Source: Anaerolineales bacterium HSG24 (GTDB taxonomy: Bacteria; Chloroflexota; Anaerolineae; 4572-78; J111). From it: DNA of 63,699 bases. A model generated the notes under the pieces. That model made no database searches, was not told the DNA's origin, and saw only the letters and a list, made by a program, of their open reading frames with translations. Within the stretch, counting starts at the first letter, position 1; every line of letters begins with the position of its first letter. Made by a program: the position numbers and the translations under genes. The DNA lies in assembly GCA_030377895.1 (NCBI GenBank), contig JAUCGB010000010.1, positions 1-63,699 of the forward strand. Direction: 5' to 3'. Positions 1 to 11,000 of the stretch are shown here, piece after piece.

Positions 1-339
1 TCCATGTTGGTCACTCCGTTGATGCAGGCCAATCAGGTGCAAGCCTTCACCCAAACTCAATGGGAGAAACAGGCCGCGCAGGAGCAAAAACGGCTGGCTC
101 AAACTGAGATAAAAGAGATGCAGGCGGAGGTGTCGGGACGGAATTTTGACCCGCACGAAAAACCCCTCACCTCCTCCTCGTTCCAACGCTCCGCGTTGGA
201 ACGCATACTTAGACGCTCTGCGTCTACTGGACGCGGAGCGTCCGGGCTGTGTTCCAACGCGGAGCGTTGGAACGAGGTATCACGATGCACTGGCTTGACA
301 TGGGGATTAAAATTGCGACCTGAAACCTCGGCGAGGTGA
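1..339 (+). pseudogene. C-terminal remnant of a surface-protein paralog, running in from the left edge
   Basis: The open frame enters from the left edge; base 1 is in frame. Its first ~55 residues match the juxtamembrane part of the two minus-strand paralogs: a '(F/V)TPL(I/M)QANQ' stretch, a charged coiled stretch, then 'AEVSGRNFDPH-KP'. In the giant paralog this point is followed by thousands of residues. Here the frame instead runs into a palindromic element (179-274) and then reads the antisense of the neighbouring paralog before stopping. The last ~50 residues are therefore probably not native protein. It is best read as a truncated paralog joined tail to tail with the gene ending at 99. 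Confidence 0.6.
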
Positions 340-1529
340 TCTTCTATTGTTTGGCGTTGTTCAACCGTTTGGTTTTGCTCGCGCTGTTTGGTTCGTTGTT
401 GTTGGGTATAAGCATGGATTTGGTTGGTCTGTAAAAGAGGCGTAAACAGCATGGAGAAAATTACGGATAGGCTGATGGCGGCGTATAGTTTTTGGGAGTT
501 GCGATGAATGATCAACAAAATGATGAGGCTGAGCAAAAGAATGGTCAGTCCGAACAAGAAGGTAAACTGTTGCACGGTTTGGGGGGAGGGGAAGTAGGAA
601 GCAGGAAATAGGGAGTAGGGATCGCTAAGCATAGATTCTGGATTGTTCCATAAGCGCTGGATAGCAAAAACAATCTGCTCATTGACTCCAGTGGCCTCTC
701 GCCAGTTGGAGAAATCGGTGGTGATGTCGGCGGAGTAGTAGTTGAGGGCCGCTTTTTCGGTGGCCGGGAACTCAATATGGATGATTTGGCGCACGGGGAA
801 TCCATCTTCATCCAGCCAGATTTCGCCATGTCCGGTCATGGTCAGGTAAGCTTCGGACAGGCCAATATCCATGCCGGCCGGTAGCTCACCCCGGCGGCGC
901 AACTCGGCCTTGGTCTCAGCTTGGATATATTGGGCGTAGGCGGGGCCGTTTATATCAAACGCGAATATGCGAATGGGCGAATGGGCGAATGGGTGAATGG
1001 GCAAGTCTGCAAGGGGATTATTCGCACTAGCTGACGCGTCGTCGCTATTCGCATATTCGCCCATTCGCACATTCGTAGCCGCGTTGAGATAGCCCAACGG
1101 GTCACCACCGGGGGCGAAGATGTCGCTCTGTGTCTCAACCTCAGTCCATTCCTCAGAGGCATTGAGGCGACCATAACTCTTGCCTTGTTCAACCTTCATC
1201 TCCAGAGAGCGTTTGCCCCGATGAGGGTTGATTTTCATATACATGGTTTCGTTGGTCTTGTCCATCATGCCTTGCACCGTCAGCCGTTTGGGGCGGGTGC
1301 TACGTCCCACGTTGACCAACTTTTCAGTCGGGTGGGTGTTCTGAATCAGCGTGGTCTGATAGCGATAACTACCCACCTGACTAGCAAAACGCCAAGCGTT
1401 CTCCAACTGGTGCTTGGCAGTTAAGGGCATGGCCGCGGTGAACGTAGGCCACAAAAAGAGTAAAACAAGACCGGTTAGAGCTAATAAACCGTACAGTTTA
1501 GTGCGATTGTTACGACGTTGACGATTCAT
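99..1529 (-). CDS. Short paralog of the giant surface protein (membrane-anchored, truncated)
   Basis: 476 residues. The N-terminus (about 1-45) is nearly identical to that of the giant protein at 2084-20455, with a basic start, a signal-anchor helix at about 12-33 and the 'TAAMPLTAKHQL' segment. It then diverges while keeping 'LFAPGGDP', 'GEIWL-DG-P-RQIIH-EFP', two membrane helices at about 318-360 and the 'SGRNFNPHVKP' motif near residue 400. After that motif a palindromic element is read through, and the last ~45 residues are antisense to the plus-strand remnant at the left edge, so the native C-terminal part is missing. A second in-frame insertion (about residues 151-190) comes from an 'attcgc/gcgaat' repeat at 958-1075. 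An AGGAG-like RBS lies just upstream. Function unknown; a surface-anchored assembly or adhesion partner is possible. Confidence 0.7.
   Translation of the reverse strand: MNRQRRNNRTKLYGLLALTGLVLLFLWPTFTAAMPLTAKHQLENAWRFASQVGSYRYQTTLIQNTHPTEKLVNVGRSTRPKRLTVQGMMDKTNETMYMKINPHRGKRSLEMKVEQGKSYGRLNASEEWTEVETQSDIFAPGGDPLGYLNAATNVRMGEYANSDDASASANNPLADLPIHPFAHSPIRIFAFDINGPAYAQYIQAETKAELRRRGELPAGMDIGLSEAYLTMTGHGEIWLDEDGFPVRQIIHIEFPATEKAALNYYSADITTDFSNWREATGVNEQIVFAIQRLWNNPESMLSDPYSLFPASYFPSPQTVQQFTFLFGLTILLLSLIILLIIHRNSQKLYAAISLSVIFSMLFTPLLQTNQIHAYTQQQRTKQREQNQTVEQRQTIEDHLAEVSGRNFNPHVKPVHRDTSFQRSALEHSPDAPRPVDAERLSMRSNAERWNEEEVRGFSCGSKFRPDTSACISFISV
179..274. repeat. Compound palindromic element (four hairpins) between two convergent paralogs
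   Basis: Four consecutive perfect hairpins with 3-base loops are visible: cgttccaacgc/gcgttggaacg, tagacgc/gcgtcta, ggacgc/gcgtcc and gttccaacgc/gcgttggaac. The outer arms also pair with each other. Related hairpins occur in frame inside the giant gene at 6453-6696. The element is open in several frames, so it is read as protein from both sides here (FQRSALER-like and NAERWNE-like peptides). Confidence 0.85.
958..1075. repeat. attcgc/gcgaat inverted repeat inserted in frame
   Basis: Tandem 'gcgaatggg'-type units on the left and 'attcgcccattcgcac' on the right form an imperfect inverted repeat, separated by 'gactagc-gacgcgtcgtcgc'. The same vocabulary recurs between genes at 49448-49560. Here it is read in frame as an Ala/Ser/His/Pro-rich stretch absent from the giant paralog, so it looks like an insertion. 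Confidence 0.6.
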
Positions 1530-2083
1530 GGAATTTCTCCTCGACGAGCGGCTAATATCTGCATTGATGGGTTATTTGGTTGTTGGTTGCGTGTGGGATG
1601 TTTACATAATAGGGGTAACTGTCCGTTTCGGTAAACTCAACCTTAACCGAATCCAGTAGGCATGTGATTTTCTTAAGTATACCAAAAAAAAACGGGTTTG
1701 TCTGTCGTTGAATCTGGACAATTTTGTAGTTGTTTATGGACAATTTGGGAGCGACGACGCGTTAGCTAGTGCGATTCGGGTGATTTAGCGGAGAGAGAAG
1801 TTCTGCCGAGATCAAGTTTGTGGTCTGTATGCGACAATAGCCACTTCATTGAGAGTGGGGACGTACAGAATAAAACCGCTAATCCAGTTGGCGCGAATGA
1901 GTCGCCTCCGACAATAGACCTTTTTTGGCTCAAAGTTTGTCCTACATGTGATAATTCGCGGGTCTTTTGATTGGCGGTCATAAATCCGATTCCTACATAA
2001 CAAAACGGGCCGATTCGATTGTCGAATCGGCCCGTTTTCATTCATAATTAACCATTCTTAATTCTTAATTCTTAATTTCTACC
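1530..2083. repeat. Duplicated leader cassette, copy 1 (second copy 20456-21000)
   Basis: This non-coding stretch is almost the same, base for base, as 20456-21000, and the similarity continues into the first ~45 codons of both adjoining minus-strand genes. It contains the RBS of the 1529 gene, an A-run, the unit 'gcgacgacgcgttagct', the phrase 'agaagttctgccgagat' (also near 20720, 27125 and, in part, inside menD at 32180) and ends in a 17-bp perfect hairpin. Short open frames inside it are repeat sequence, not genes. Confidence 0.85.
2002..2038 (-). terminator. Terminator-like hairpin after the giant gene
   Basis: A perfect 17-bp stem (aaaacgggccgattcga) with a ttg loop starts 46 bases beyond the stop codon of the giant gene and ends in a T-run on the minus strand. 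Close relatives lie at 20927-20963 and 22143-22179. Confidence 0.7.
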
Positions 2084-5000
2084 CTACCTACACGCCACCG
2101 GATCAACAAAGTTATAGCTAACCGTCGAGGTACCCGACACCGCGTTCGGGTCTGGCACCGGAACGTTGGTCTCACCATCACCACCGCGAGCCATCAACGG
2201 TAAGAAGATACGATTCGGGCCACCCTGCCGATTTCCGGTTTCATCTGACGGATCTGAGTTATCTGGTGTAGCCACTGGCCCATTCTGACTATTCATTAGT
2301 ACGGGCAGATAAACCATGTTCGACATACTGCTGCTATCACCGACTCGACTGATGTTCACCTGTAAAGCCAACGGCCCATCCACAGATTGATTATCGGCCT
2401 TATCCTCAGCCTCAAGCCACATGCAGTAAGTCCCATTCCGGTTGAACCGAGTGGTATCGGTGTATATCCACGTATTGCCGACAATATCAACCCGGTCAGA
2501 TTTGAAGTTGCCATTCGGAGTCCGAATCCGCAAGCGCATGGTTGGGGTGTAGGCATCCGTCAGCGTACCGGACATGGTGAAAGTGGTTATCACCTGACTG
2601 GCTTGCAAATCAGTCGGGATGATGCCACGTTTCTTGTATCGTGACTTGAGAGTTCGGAAGTCTTCAAGACTTCCGAACTCTTCGTCATCACCCAACCGAC
2701 TAGTAACATTCGTATCACTAAACGGTGCGGCAGTGGTCACGCTAATCACCGGACTCTTAGTATCAATCTCAAAGCTGACGTTGAGCGGTTCACTGCGATT
2801 ACCCACACTGTCATAGCCGTAGATGGTCAGTGATTTTTGTACCTTCTCCACATCACTCGGCAGACCTAGCCGATACTCCCAACTGGCTTGCGTATCGGCC
2901 TGAACCTTGTCTGTCCGCATAATCAGTCGGCTGTGATAATACAACCCATCATCGCTATCGGGATAGTTGTCACACATGCGTAACGTCCAAGTCCCTTTGG
3001 CTGATTCACCCCGGAACTGATGCAAACTATCTTTGTAAGGCTTTCGTACATTGTCATAGTAAGGCTCGCTAATGTCATGGTCTTCCAAGTCGTAATCAAG
3101 GAAGATGCTAGTCAAAGCCGTATCATCCAACAGTACATCCAGATTGGCATTGTTCGAGGCATGGGAAATTATCTCCATCCGTGTGCCGGCTGGCGATTCT
3201 AGGAATATAACCGAATCATTCCGGAACTCATGACTAAAGTTGAAACCGATATTCAAATCAGCGATGGTGAACTCATCGGTGATGGTGAAGGTTCGTAACA
3301 TTTCGTTAGTTCCACAAGTCGTGTTGCTACCAACCACTATCGGATTATCTCTGGTGTCATCATTGTAGATGAAGGTGGTTTGGGTCAGCGTATCCGGGTT
3401 GATTATCAACTCAGCCAGTTGACAACCGTTCGTAGTATCGACTTCAGTCGATTGCCGACTAAAGTCGGCACTACTAACACCATTATCACACACCTCGACT
3501 CGCCCAGCCAGACGATTGTCGATTAACTCACCGCTTAGGATAGCCTCATCCGGCCCGATGATATTATCGGCCAGAGTGTTAGATGTCACCTCAGTTAAGC
3601 TGATGATTGGCGAGATTCCATCGGCAATGAGAGTTGGCCCATTGAACCATTCACTATCGAGATTAAACTTATCCGTGGCCTTGACTTTGGTGGTCACGGT
3701 ATCGCCATCATTCAGCGTTCCCATATCAACCAAGCAAGACCAGTTCGCACCGGTTGTGTTGGTGCAATCCTTCTGCTGACCGTTGATGTCCAGTTGGATA
3801 TTCGGCACGGAAGATTGGTCGGAGACGAAGCCTCGCACCGTTTGTTGACCAGAGCCAATCAAATCAACCGGGCTTTGAATCTCCACATAATCCGGGCCGG
3901 TTTCATCAATCTCATGGTCAATGTACAAATCCTCAGCCGGATGGTGACGGTCGCCGGTTTCATCAAAGATGACCACTCGTAAACGCACCCAACCACTATT
4001 CTGCTCGGCATTGAAGGTCGTATCCACTGTACCACTGAACGGAATTTCCTTCGTTTCGCCCGCGGCCAGTGTACCGACATCAACCCGATATTCATATAAT
4101 TGACCACCTTGCGGCCCTGGTGGTGTGATAAGCTGGCCTTCTATCAAGCGAAGCAACGCCTGAGCCGTGACAATCACAACCAGGCCATTGGCTGATTTCT
4201 CACCATTATTGACCACTTGTATCTTGTAGTTGATGGTCTGCCCATTACTAACTTTGGGATGCTCCACACTAAAGATACGGGCCAACTCCGTCCGGGTATT
4301 GATTTCATCCTCATTTGGACGGGAATCACTCGGCGCACGATTACATTCCGGTGGAGGTTGCTCCCCTTGGCGTTGCTGTGGTGGCGGTGTGCCATCTGGC
4401 GGAGGTGTACCATCTGGTGAAGGTGTGCCATCCGGCGAAGGTGTACCATCCGCTGGAGGCATCCCTCCCGGCGGTGGTGGGCCTAGCGGTTGACCTCCAC
4501 ACAAGTTGGATAGCGCGGCATCCCAATCAGCAGCAGCAGGGAAAAGTTTCTTGTGGGCAAATATCATGTTATCACGGAACACCCCATAACCGACACCACT
4601 TGGGTCGGCCACTACCGAAGCAGACAAGTCAGCCCCATTGAACTGAATCGTATCGCTCTGGCCTTGTCGCTTTCTAGCTCCGGTACTAGTGACACCACTC
4701 GGACAGATATCCGCGCCCAACGAACGCCACTCATACTTTTTCAACAAGGTGAAAGTTTCCACATCATCACTGGCTAGATTACCGATAACATCCTCACTGT
4801 TGACATTGTTATAAGTCGGCATGGTCGCCCATAGTCGCAAGCCATCCTCTTCACTAGCCAAAGCCACCATGTCCAGCGATTGCGCGGCTGGGTCGTTGAT
4901 GCCCAGTGTCGCAAAGGGCAGATAAATATCGGTTCGTAAGCCACCGAAATCATAGCCCCAATCACCATCGACATTAGCCCAATCACTGTTCGCTTCATCC

Positions 5001-8000
5001 CAACTGAGCAGAGAGGCTTGCATGGTGACAACTTCTTCACTCGCGTTGCCATCTTCATCCGTTACCGTAACGGTTTTGGTGATGTCACTTCTACGGTGTA
5101 CCCATACCAGATAATCGGCGGCCATCTGCTCATTGCTACTTTGGTCGGTGGGCAGATAAACACCCACGCTGGTCGTAGTCTCATTGTATGGATTGTAGGC
5201 GGTGGTCACGCCACCATCCTTCGTATCCAGATAGATGAACAGGTCGCCTTGATGTTTCCAATTTGCCCCTGTCCAATTCATCCGTAAGCCAGAACCATCC
5301 CACGCGGTGTAGAATTTCTGCGCTTGGTCGAATGCCGATAGAGGCGATTGCTGATTCTCCATGCGGTTATCCTGGCCGATGAGGTTACAGGCGTTGTTGA
5401 GCCAACCGTTGTAGCGGCTACCCGACTCGTTCCCAAACTCAGTTTGGGAACGAGAGGGCAGGCTGAAAGCCTGTCCTACATAAACCGGTGTCTCTCCATA
5501 ATCGACATAGAACCTACCAAACTCACGAGTTGCTTCATTGCCGGAGCTATCTATCGCTGTGACTCGTACCGACAATTTTTGCGGTTCACTCGCTGGATAG
5601 CTGTCGCTTTTGGTAGTGATGGTATCACTCTGAACGACTGTCCAGTTATTGGTGCTGGCTTGATATTCCAGCCACTCGACTCGGTAGCTGACCGCGTCGG
5701 CACTGTCTGTCCAGTTGGCACTCACGGACGGATTCTTGGCCCAATCTATCGTGCCTCCCGGCATGACCGTCTGGCCGGCTGAGATGAGCGAGATGCTGAA
5801 ATCGGCCGGTGCGGTTGTGTCGGATTGCAACGTTTTCTGAACGGTGACGGCATGGTTGCCCATGTCAATCGCCCGCACGGTGAAGGTGTAGGAACTGTGC
5901 GTTGAGGATTGAGAGTAGAGAATGGCGGTGTAACGCCCCCCCTCTGTCCCCCCCAATGGGGGGGATGGTATCAATTGCCATACGCCATCATTGACTTTGG
6001 CTTCCAGTTGTCTGATGCCTACCGTATCACTAATCGTACCAGTGATGACGATGCCGCCGGATTGGAAGTTGCTACTGTTCAGGCTGGTTGTGCCGATGGT
6101 CAAGGTCGGGTCATTCAGATCGACATGGATGACCGGTTGGGTTGGGTTGGTGATGACAGTGCTGGACGCGGTGGTCAGTGAACTGGCTAACTTGTAGTTG
6201 CCCTCGCTGGTCGGTGTCCAGTTGGTTGACCAGTTGGCATCATTAGTGCCAGCCCCCCATGTTTCATTATGGATAGTCGCGCCATTCAGAGTCACGTCCA
6301 AGGAGCTAACGCCCTGCGTACTACTGACATAGCCGCCGATGTTGATGGCTTGCAGGCTGGTCAGCACTGCCGGCATGGTCGGAGTCAGAATCAGGCTGAA
6401 GCCGTTCATCAGTTTCTCACGCCGAGTGATGACTTTGGCGCGGTTGGTTCTGGTTACTACGCTCTGCGTAGTAACGCTTGCCGGACGCTCCGCGTCCAGA
6501 ACTCTAGCCTCGTTAGCCTCGTTCCTACGCTCTGCGTAGGAACGCATACTAGACGCTCTGCGTCCTGTCATTTTATTCTCATAACCGCGCTCTACATCTA
6601 GGATACCGGAGTCTGTTGTGTCCAGAGCAACATCAGTTGTCTGGTTGGCTGGACGCGGAGCGTCCGGTATGCGTTCCCACGCAGAGCGTGGGAACGAGTT
6701 GTAGTTGGAGATGAGGTGCGAGTTAGTCTCATCAATTCCAATCGAAGATTGAGAATCACGGCTGGCTGGTGTAGTCGTTGGCGTAGCTGTATCAGCCGGG
6801 ACTGTCGTTGCTGTAGCTGTTTCAGTCGGCGTGGCAGTCTCGGTTGGTGTAGGTTCGTTCTCACGTACCAAGACATACAGCGTCCGGGTTTGATAATTAC
6901 CTGAGCTTTGGGCAAACGTCCAATCGGGATGGCTGGTAGAGCGATTATAGATACCGATGTCATCATTGTTACTATTCTGCGCCCAACGATTCCAAGCCAT
7001 GATAGTTTCGCCAGTGCCGGTGTTATGGATTTGGAATGAACCGTAACAGGAGGCTCCGGTTATGGTATCATCAAAGTCAAACAGATCACTACTACCACCG
7101 GTACTTGAATTAGCCGTCTTGCTGTAGCAGTTATGCCAGAACTCAATATAACCGGTAGTGATACCATCCACATCAGTCACATTGACCACATTAGAATCGA
7201 CATTCATGTTATCGACTGCTTGCTCATACGTTACGCCCATCGCCTCAACCGGTAGGCCAATCTTACTGGCATCGGTAGCGAAGGCATCCATCGACGCATA
7301 AGCCCAAGTCGTTTCAGTGCCGTCATCAAGTTCCAGATAGTAGGCGATGCGGTCAAAGCTACCGGCTGAAATCGAAGCCGAATTATCAACCGTGTAGGCC
7401 GGCGTATCGGCACTGTCATAATCAGCATTAGCCGGAATATCTAGCGCATAGACGAGGGTGTACTCATTTGCCTCAGAGACATTGCTGTAGACGCTCTCAT
7501 CATTTATCGGCGTGGCTGTCGGCGTTGGCGTGGAGGTCGGTGCAGGTGTTGCGGTATCGGTTGGTGTCGCGGTAGGAGTTGGGGTTGCCGCGGGAGAGTA
7601 ATCATTGGCTAGAGCCGCTATCTCAATATGGCTGAGGGCACGACTGTAAATAACAATTTCGTCAAGCCCGCCATTGTGACCCAATGTAGGACTATTAGAA
7701 CTATTGTGGTTAGACCCGAACCATAAGTTGGTGCCGGAGTCGATGTTAGTCAGGTTGGCCGTGCTGCTCCCGGAGCCGTCTGCCGCGCCGTCTATGTAGG
7801 TGGTTATGTTCCCACTATCATCACGTACCAGAGCGAAATGGTGCCACTCATTCAGGCTAAAGGTTGAGCCGTTGCTGACAACCATGCCGCCACTACCATT
7901 TATTTTGAGAAATACTTTCGCAGTTTCGTCACTATTTAGGATAACACCAAAATCATCGCTAGAACTATTTTTCCATACGAAGATATCGCCCCGACCGTCC

Positions 8001-11000
8001 TGCTCCTTCTTGAACCACATGGCAATACTGAACGCGCCAGAACCAAAGTCAAAGTCGGTGCTGTCGGTGATGAATATATAATCCGAACCGTTAAAATCAA
8101 GTCCATACCCGTTTGCTCCAGTCTGTCCGGCAGTTGGACAGGCGGAACAACTACCTGTGTGTCCGTTTTCAGAGCTATCGGCAAAACTGGTAGCTCCACT
8201 AGCTTCTTCAAAAGCTAACCAAGCCAGATTATCAGTAGCTTCAATTTCCTTCAATGCGAGGCTGAAATAGTTGCCATCAGCCAAATCAATATTGGTGAAG
8301 GAGACCACATCGCCACTGACAGCCCGACCGGTTGTATGCACGGTAGCATCACTAAAGTCGGTATCGCTGTCAATCAGTAGAGCGACTTGGCTATCATCCC
8401 GAGTTAGACCCAAGCCGGTCAAATCAAAGGCCAGACTGACTTCATTGAGCCAATCAGTCTCTTGCACTCGCCAAACTCGTGTCAGCCGGGTATGGGTCGT
8501 ATTGCTGATAACATCTTGCATACTGCCATTGTCATGACCCCACACCAAGAAGCTAAGATTATCGGCAATACTAGTCGGATTACTGATGTCATCGCCATTA
8601 GCAATCGTGACGATGGCATCGCTGTTGACGCTGGTTGATTTTGCCTGAGCCAGACCACTGTTATCATCCCGCCCGATGCCGGCGACGTTGTTATGATAAC
8701 TGCTGTTGTTGGTCGTGTTCCAGACGGTATTGTTGAATGAATCAACGTAGTTCTGGCCGGCTTCTAAAGTCAGACCGTATTTCAGAGCTAGATAAGATTC
8801 AATCTGGTTTGCTTCATCACTGGTCATGGTGCCATCATAGATAATCAACTCGGCAATGTCACCATTGAAGTTACTATTACCAGTATTACTCGCAATCCAG
8901 AAATCATTGCCCTGCCCCGTGAAACTGCTGGCCGTCGTGTCATTGACCAGATTCTTGCCATTCCGCAGAATATCCTGCTTATTTCCTTCGGCAGTGCTAC
9001 TGGTGCTGTAGAGGAAACTCCACAGATAAGGCATGCCAAGTTCGCCATCATCCCAGGCCGTAGAGATACGATAGTCGTTGCCACTGTTTCCCGCATCCCA
9101 GAACACCAAATCATTACCTTGCCAAGGAATGTGGGTGCTAACCCTATTTGGACTAACATCTTCTAGGAAAGTGTAACTATTCTGTTTGACATTGGTTCGA
9201 GCCACCAGATAGACATTCACATCGTTGTGGGTGGCATTGCCAAAGATACCGTTAGCTATCTTCAAGTCATCAGTTGAACCATCAAAGCTAATCGCCGGGT
9301 TGCCATTAATGCTATCGGCTAGATAGGTCGGCTGGTCGGCAGTGGTGCTTTGGTTGGCGATATAACCATTGCCAGAGTAATCACTCCAACCGCTGACCGA
9401 TGCGCCATCGGTGGTCGTATTCGTGCCGGCATCAGCCTTGAGCCACAATCGCAGATTCTCGCTGGCTCCACCGGGGACGGCTTGATAGGTGGCGGTCGTA
9501 CAATGTCCGGCATCATCACAAGCGGTCATGGAGCTATCAGAAACTTGGACTGTTTGCAAGTCGGTTGATAGGCCGGTTAATATATCGACCCCACTGAAAG
9601 TGTTATCCAACCAATCATCATCCAGATAGGTTTCGGTTGTCGGATCCAAATCACCCGGACAGACCCACCCATCGGTACTCAAGTTGGCATCTTCAGCCGT
9701 ACAACTGACCCAGGCGTAGCTACCACCTAGTCCGGTATAATCGAGCGTGACCAACGGAGCGAGGGTGTCGATACCACCACCCCAGATCTCCGGCAGATAG
9801 TTATGATTGCCCACGCTGTCCGTAGCAAACAGGTCTATCTTGAATGGCCCTTCCAAGCCTTCCGACATGCTGTATTGCCAGGTGCTGAAAGGCGAGTTGG
9901 TTTGATTCAGCGTGACCGATTTCCATGGTGAACCCATTATCCGTTGGATGTCGTCTTTAGGCAGGGCGCGATTGAAGATGACTAGCTCATCTATCAGGCC
10001 GTCAAAGTATTGACTACCTCCCCAACGTCCAACGAGGAGCTGGCCCGTGCCTTGGAAAGCGGCATGACCGGTATTGGCGTTGTTATCCAATTGACCATCA
10101 ATAAAGATGGCTTGTTCGCCCGTATCGGCGGTATAGCGCCAAGCGAGATGATACCATTGTCCAGTCGTTAAGGTGGTGTTACCGTTGGTATCATTGCCAT
10201 AAAAGCCCATCTTCGGCTTACCATTTCTAATCAGCAGGTGTAACCCTTTATTTGAAGAGGTGGCATCCGTACCTAAAACGGGATGATCGCCGCTAAAACT
10301 GTCACCTTTAATCCAGGCGGCCACTGTAAAACTGCCATCCAGACCGACAGCATCGGCGGTGGCTCCCATATCAAGATAATCATCCACACCATCAAAACTA
10401 GCCGCTTGGGCTTGCTTGCCGGTTACTTCCGTGTGGGGACAATCGCTACAGCTTACATCATGACCGTTATGGGAAATATCGATAACCTCTCGACCATCCA
10501 TCGGTAGATAGGCCGCAATGCCGGCCGGGTTGATATCCGGCCAGACCGTGCCACTAGCATGCCGGAAGCGGAGTTGCATATCGGCGATACCGGTTGGCAT
10601 GGGATTGGCGATGTTGTAGATTTTTTCTGCGTCTAAAGATCGGTCGTAGATGACCAGTTCATCAATCATGCCGCGGAATAGGTCACCTTTATCGCCCCAA
10701 GTGCCAATCAACAGATCGGTTGAGTTACTGATGTTGCCGGTGTAGCTCACAACGGTGCTGGCTATTTTACCATTAACATACAGTTGAACAATCTCATCTT
10801 TAGTATTGGCCACGCCCATGATGTGATACCAGGTATTGGCTGATAAAGCCGGGCCTATCGCATTCCAGCGGGTTGAACCATCGGCCATAAAGAATTCGGG
10901 TTGCTTACTATTGCTCAAGCGCAAACTCCAACCGGTAGCTGTTCCGCCGGCCGATTTACGGCTGATGATGTTGTTATAGCTGTTGTTGGCGGTATAGTAA

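Noticed and set aside
1766..2045. Minus-strand frames of 77-91 codons within the leader cassette (and 20739-20966)
   Set aside because: They run through the terminator hairpin and repeat units; frames differ between the two cassette copies.
4217..4641. Several plus-strand frames opposite the giant gene
   Set aside because: They are antisense to the repetitive Pro/Gly/Asp linker, where repeats keep all frames open.
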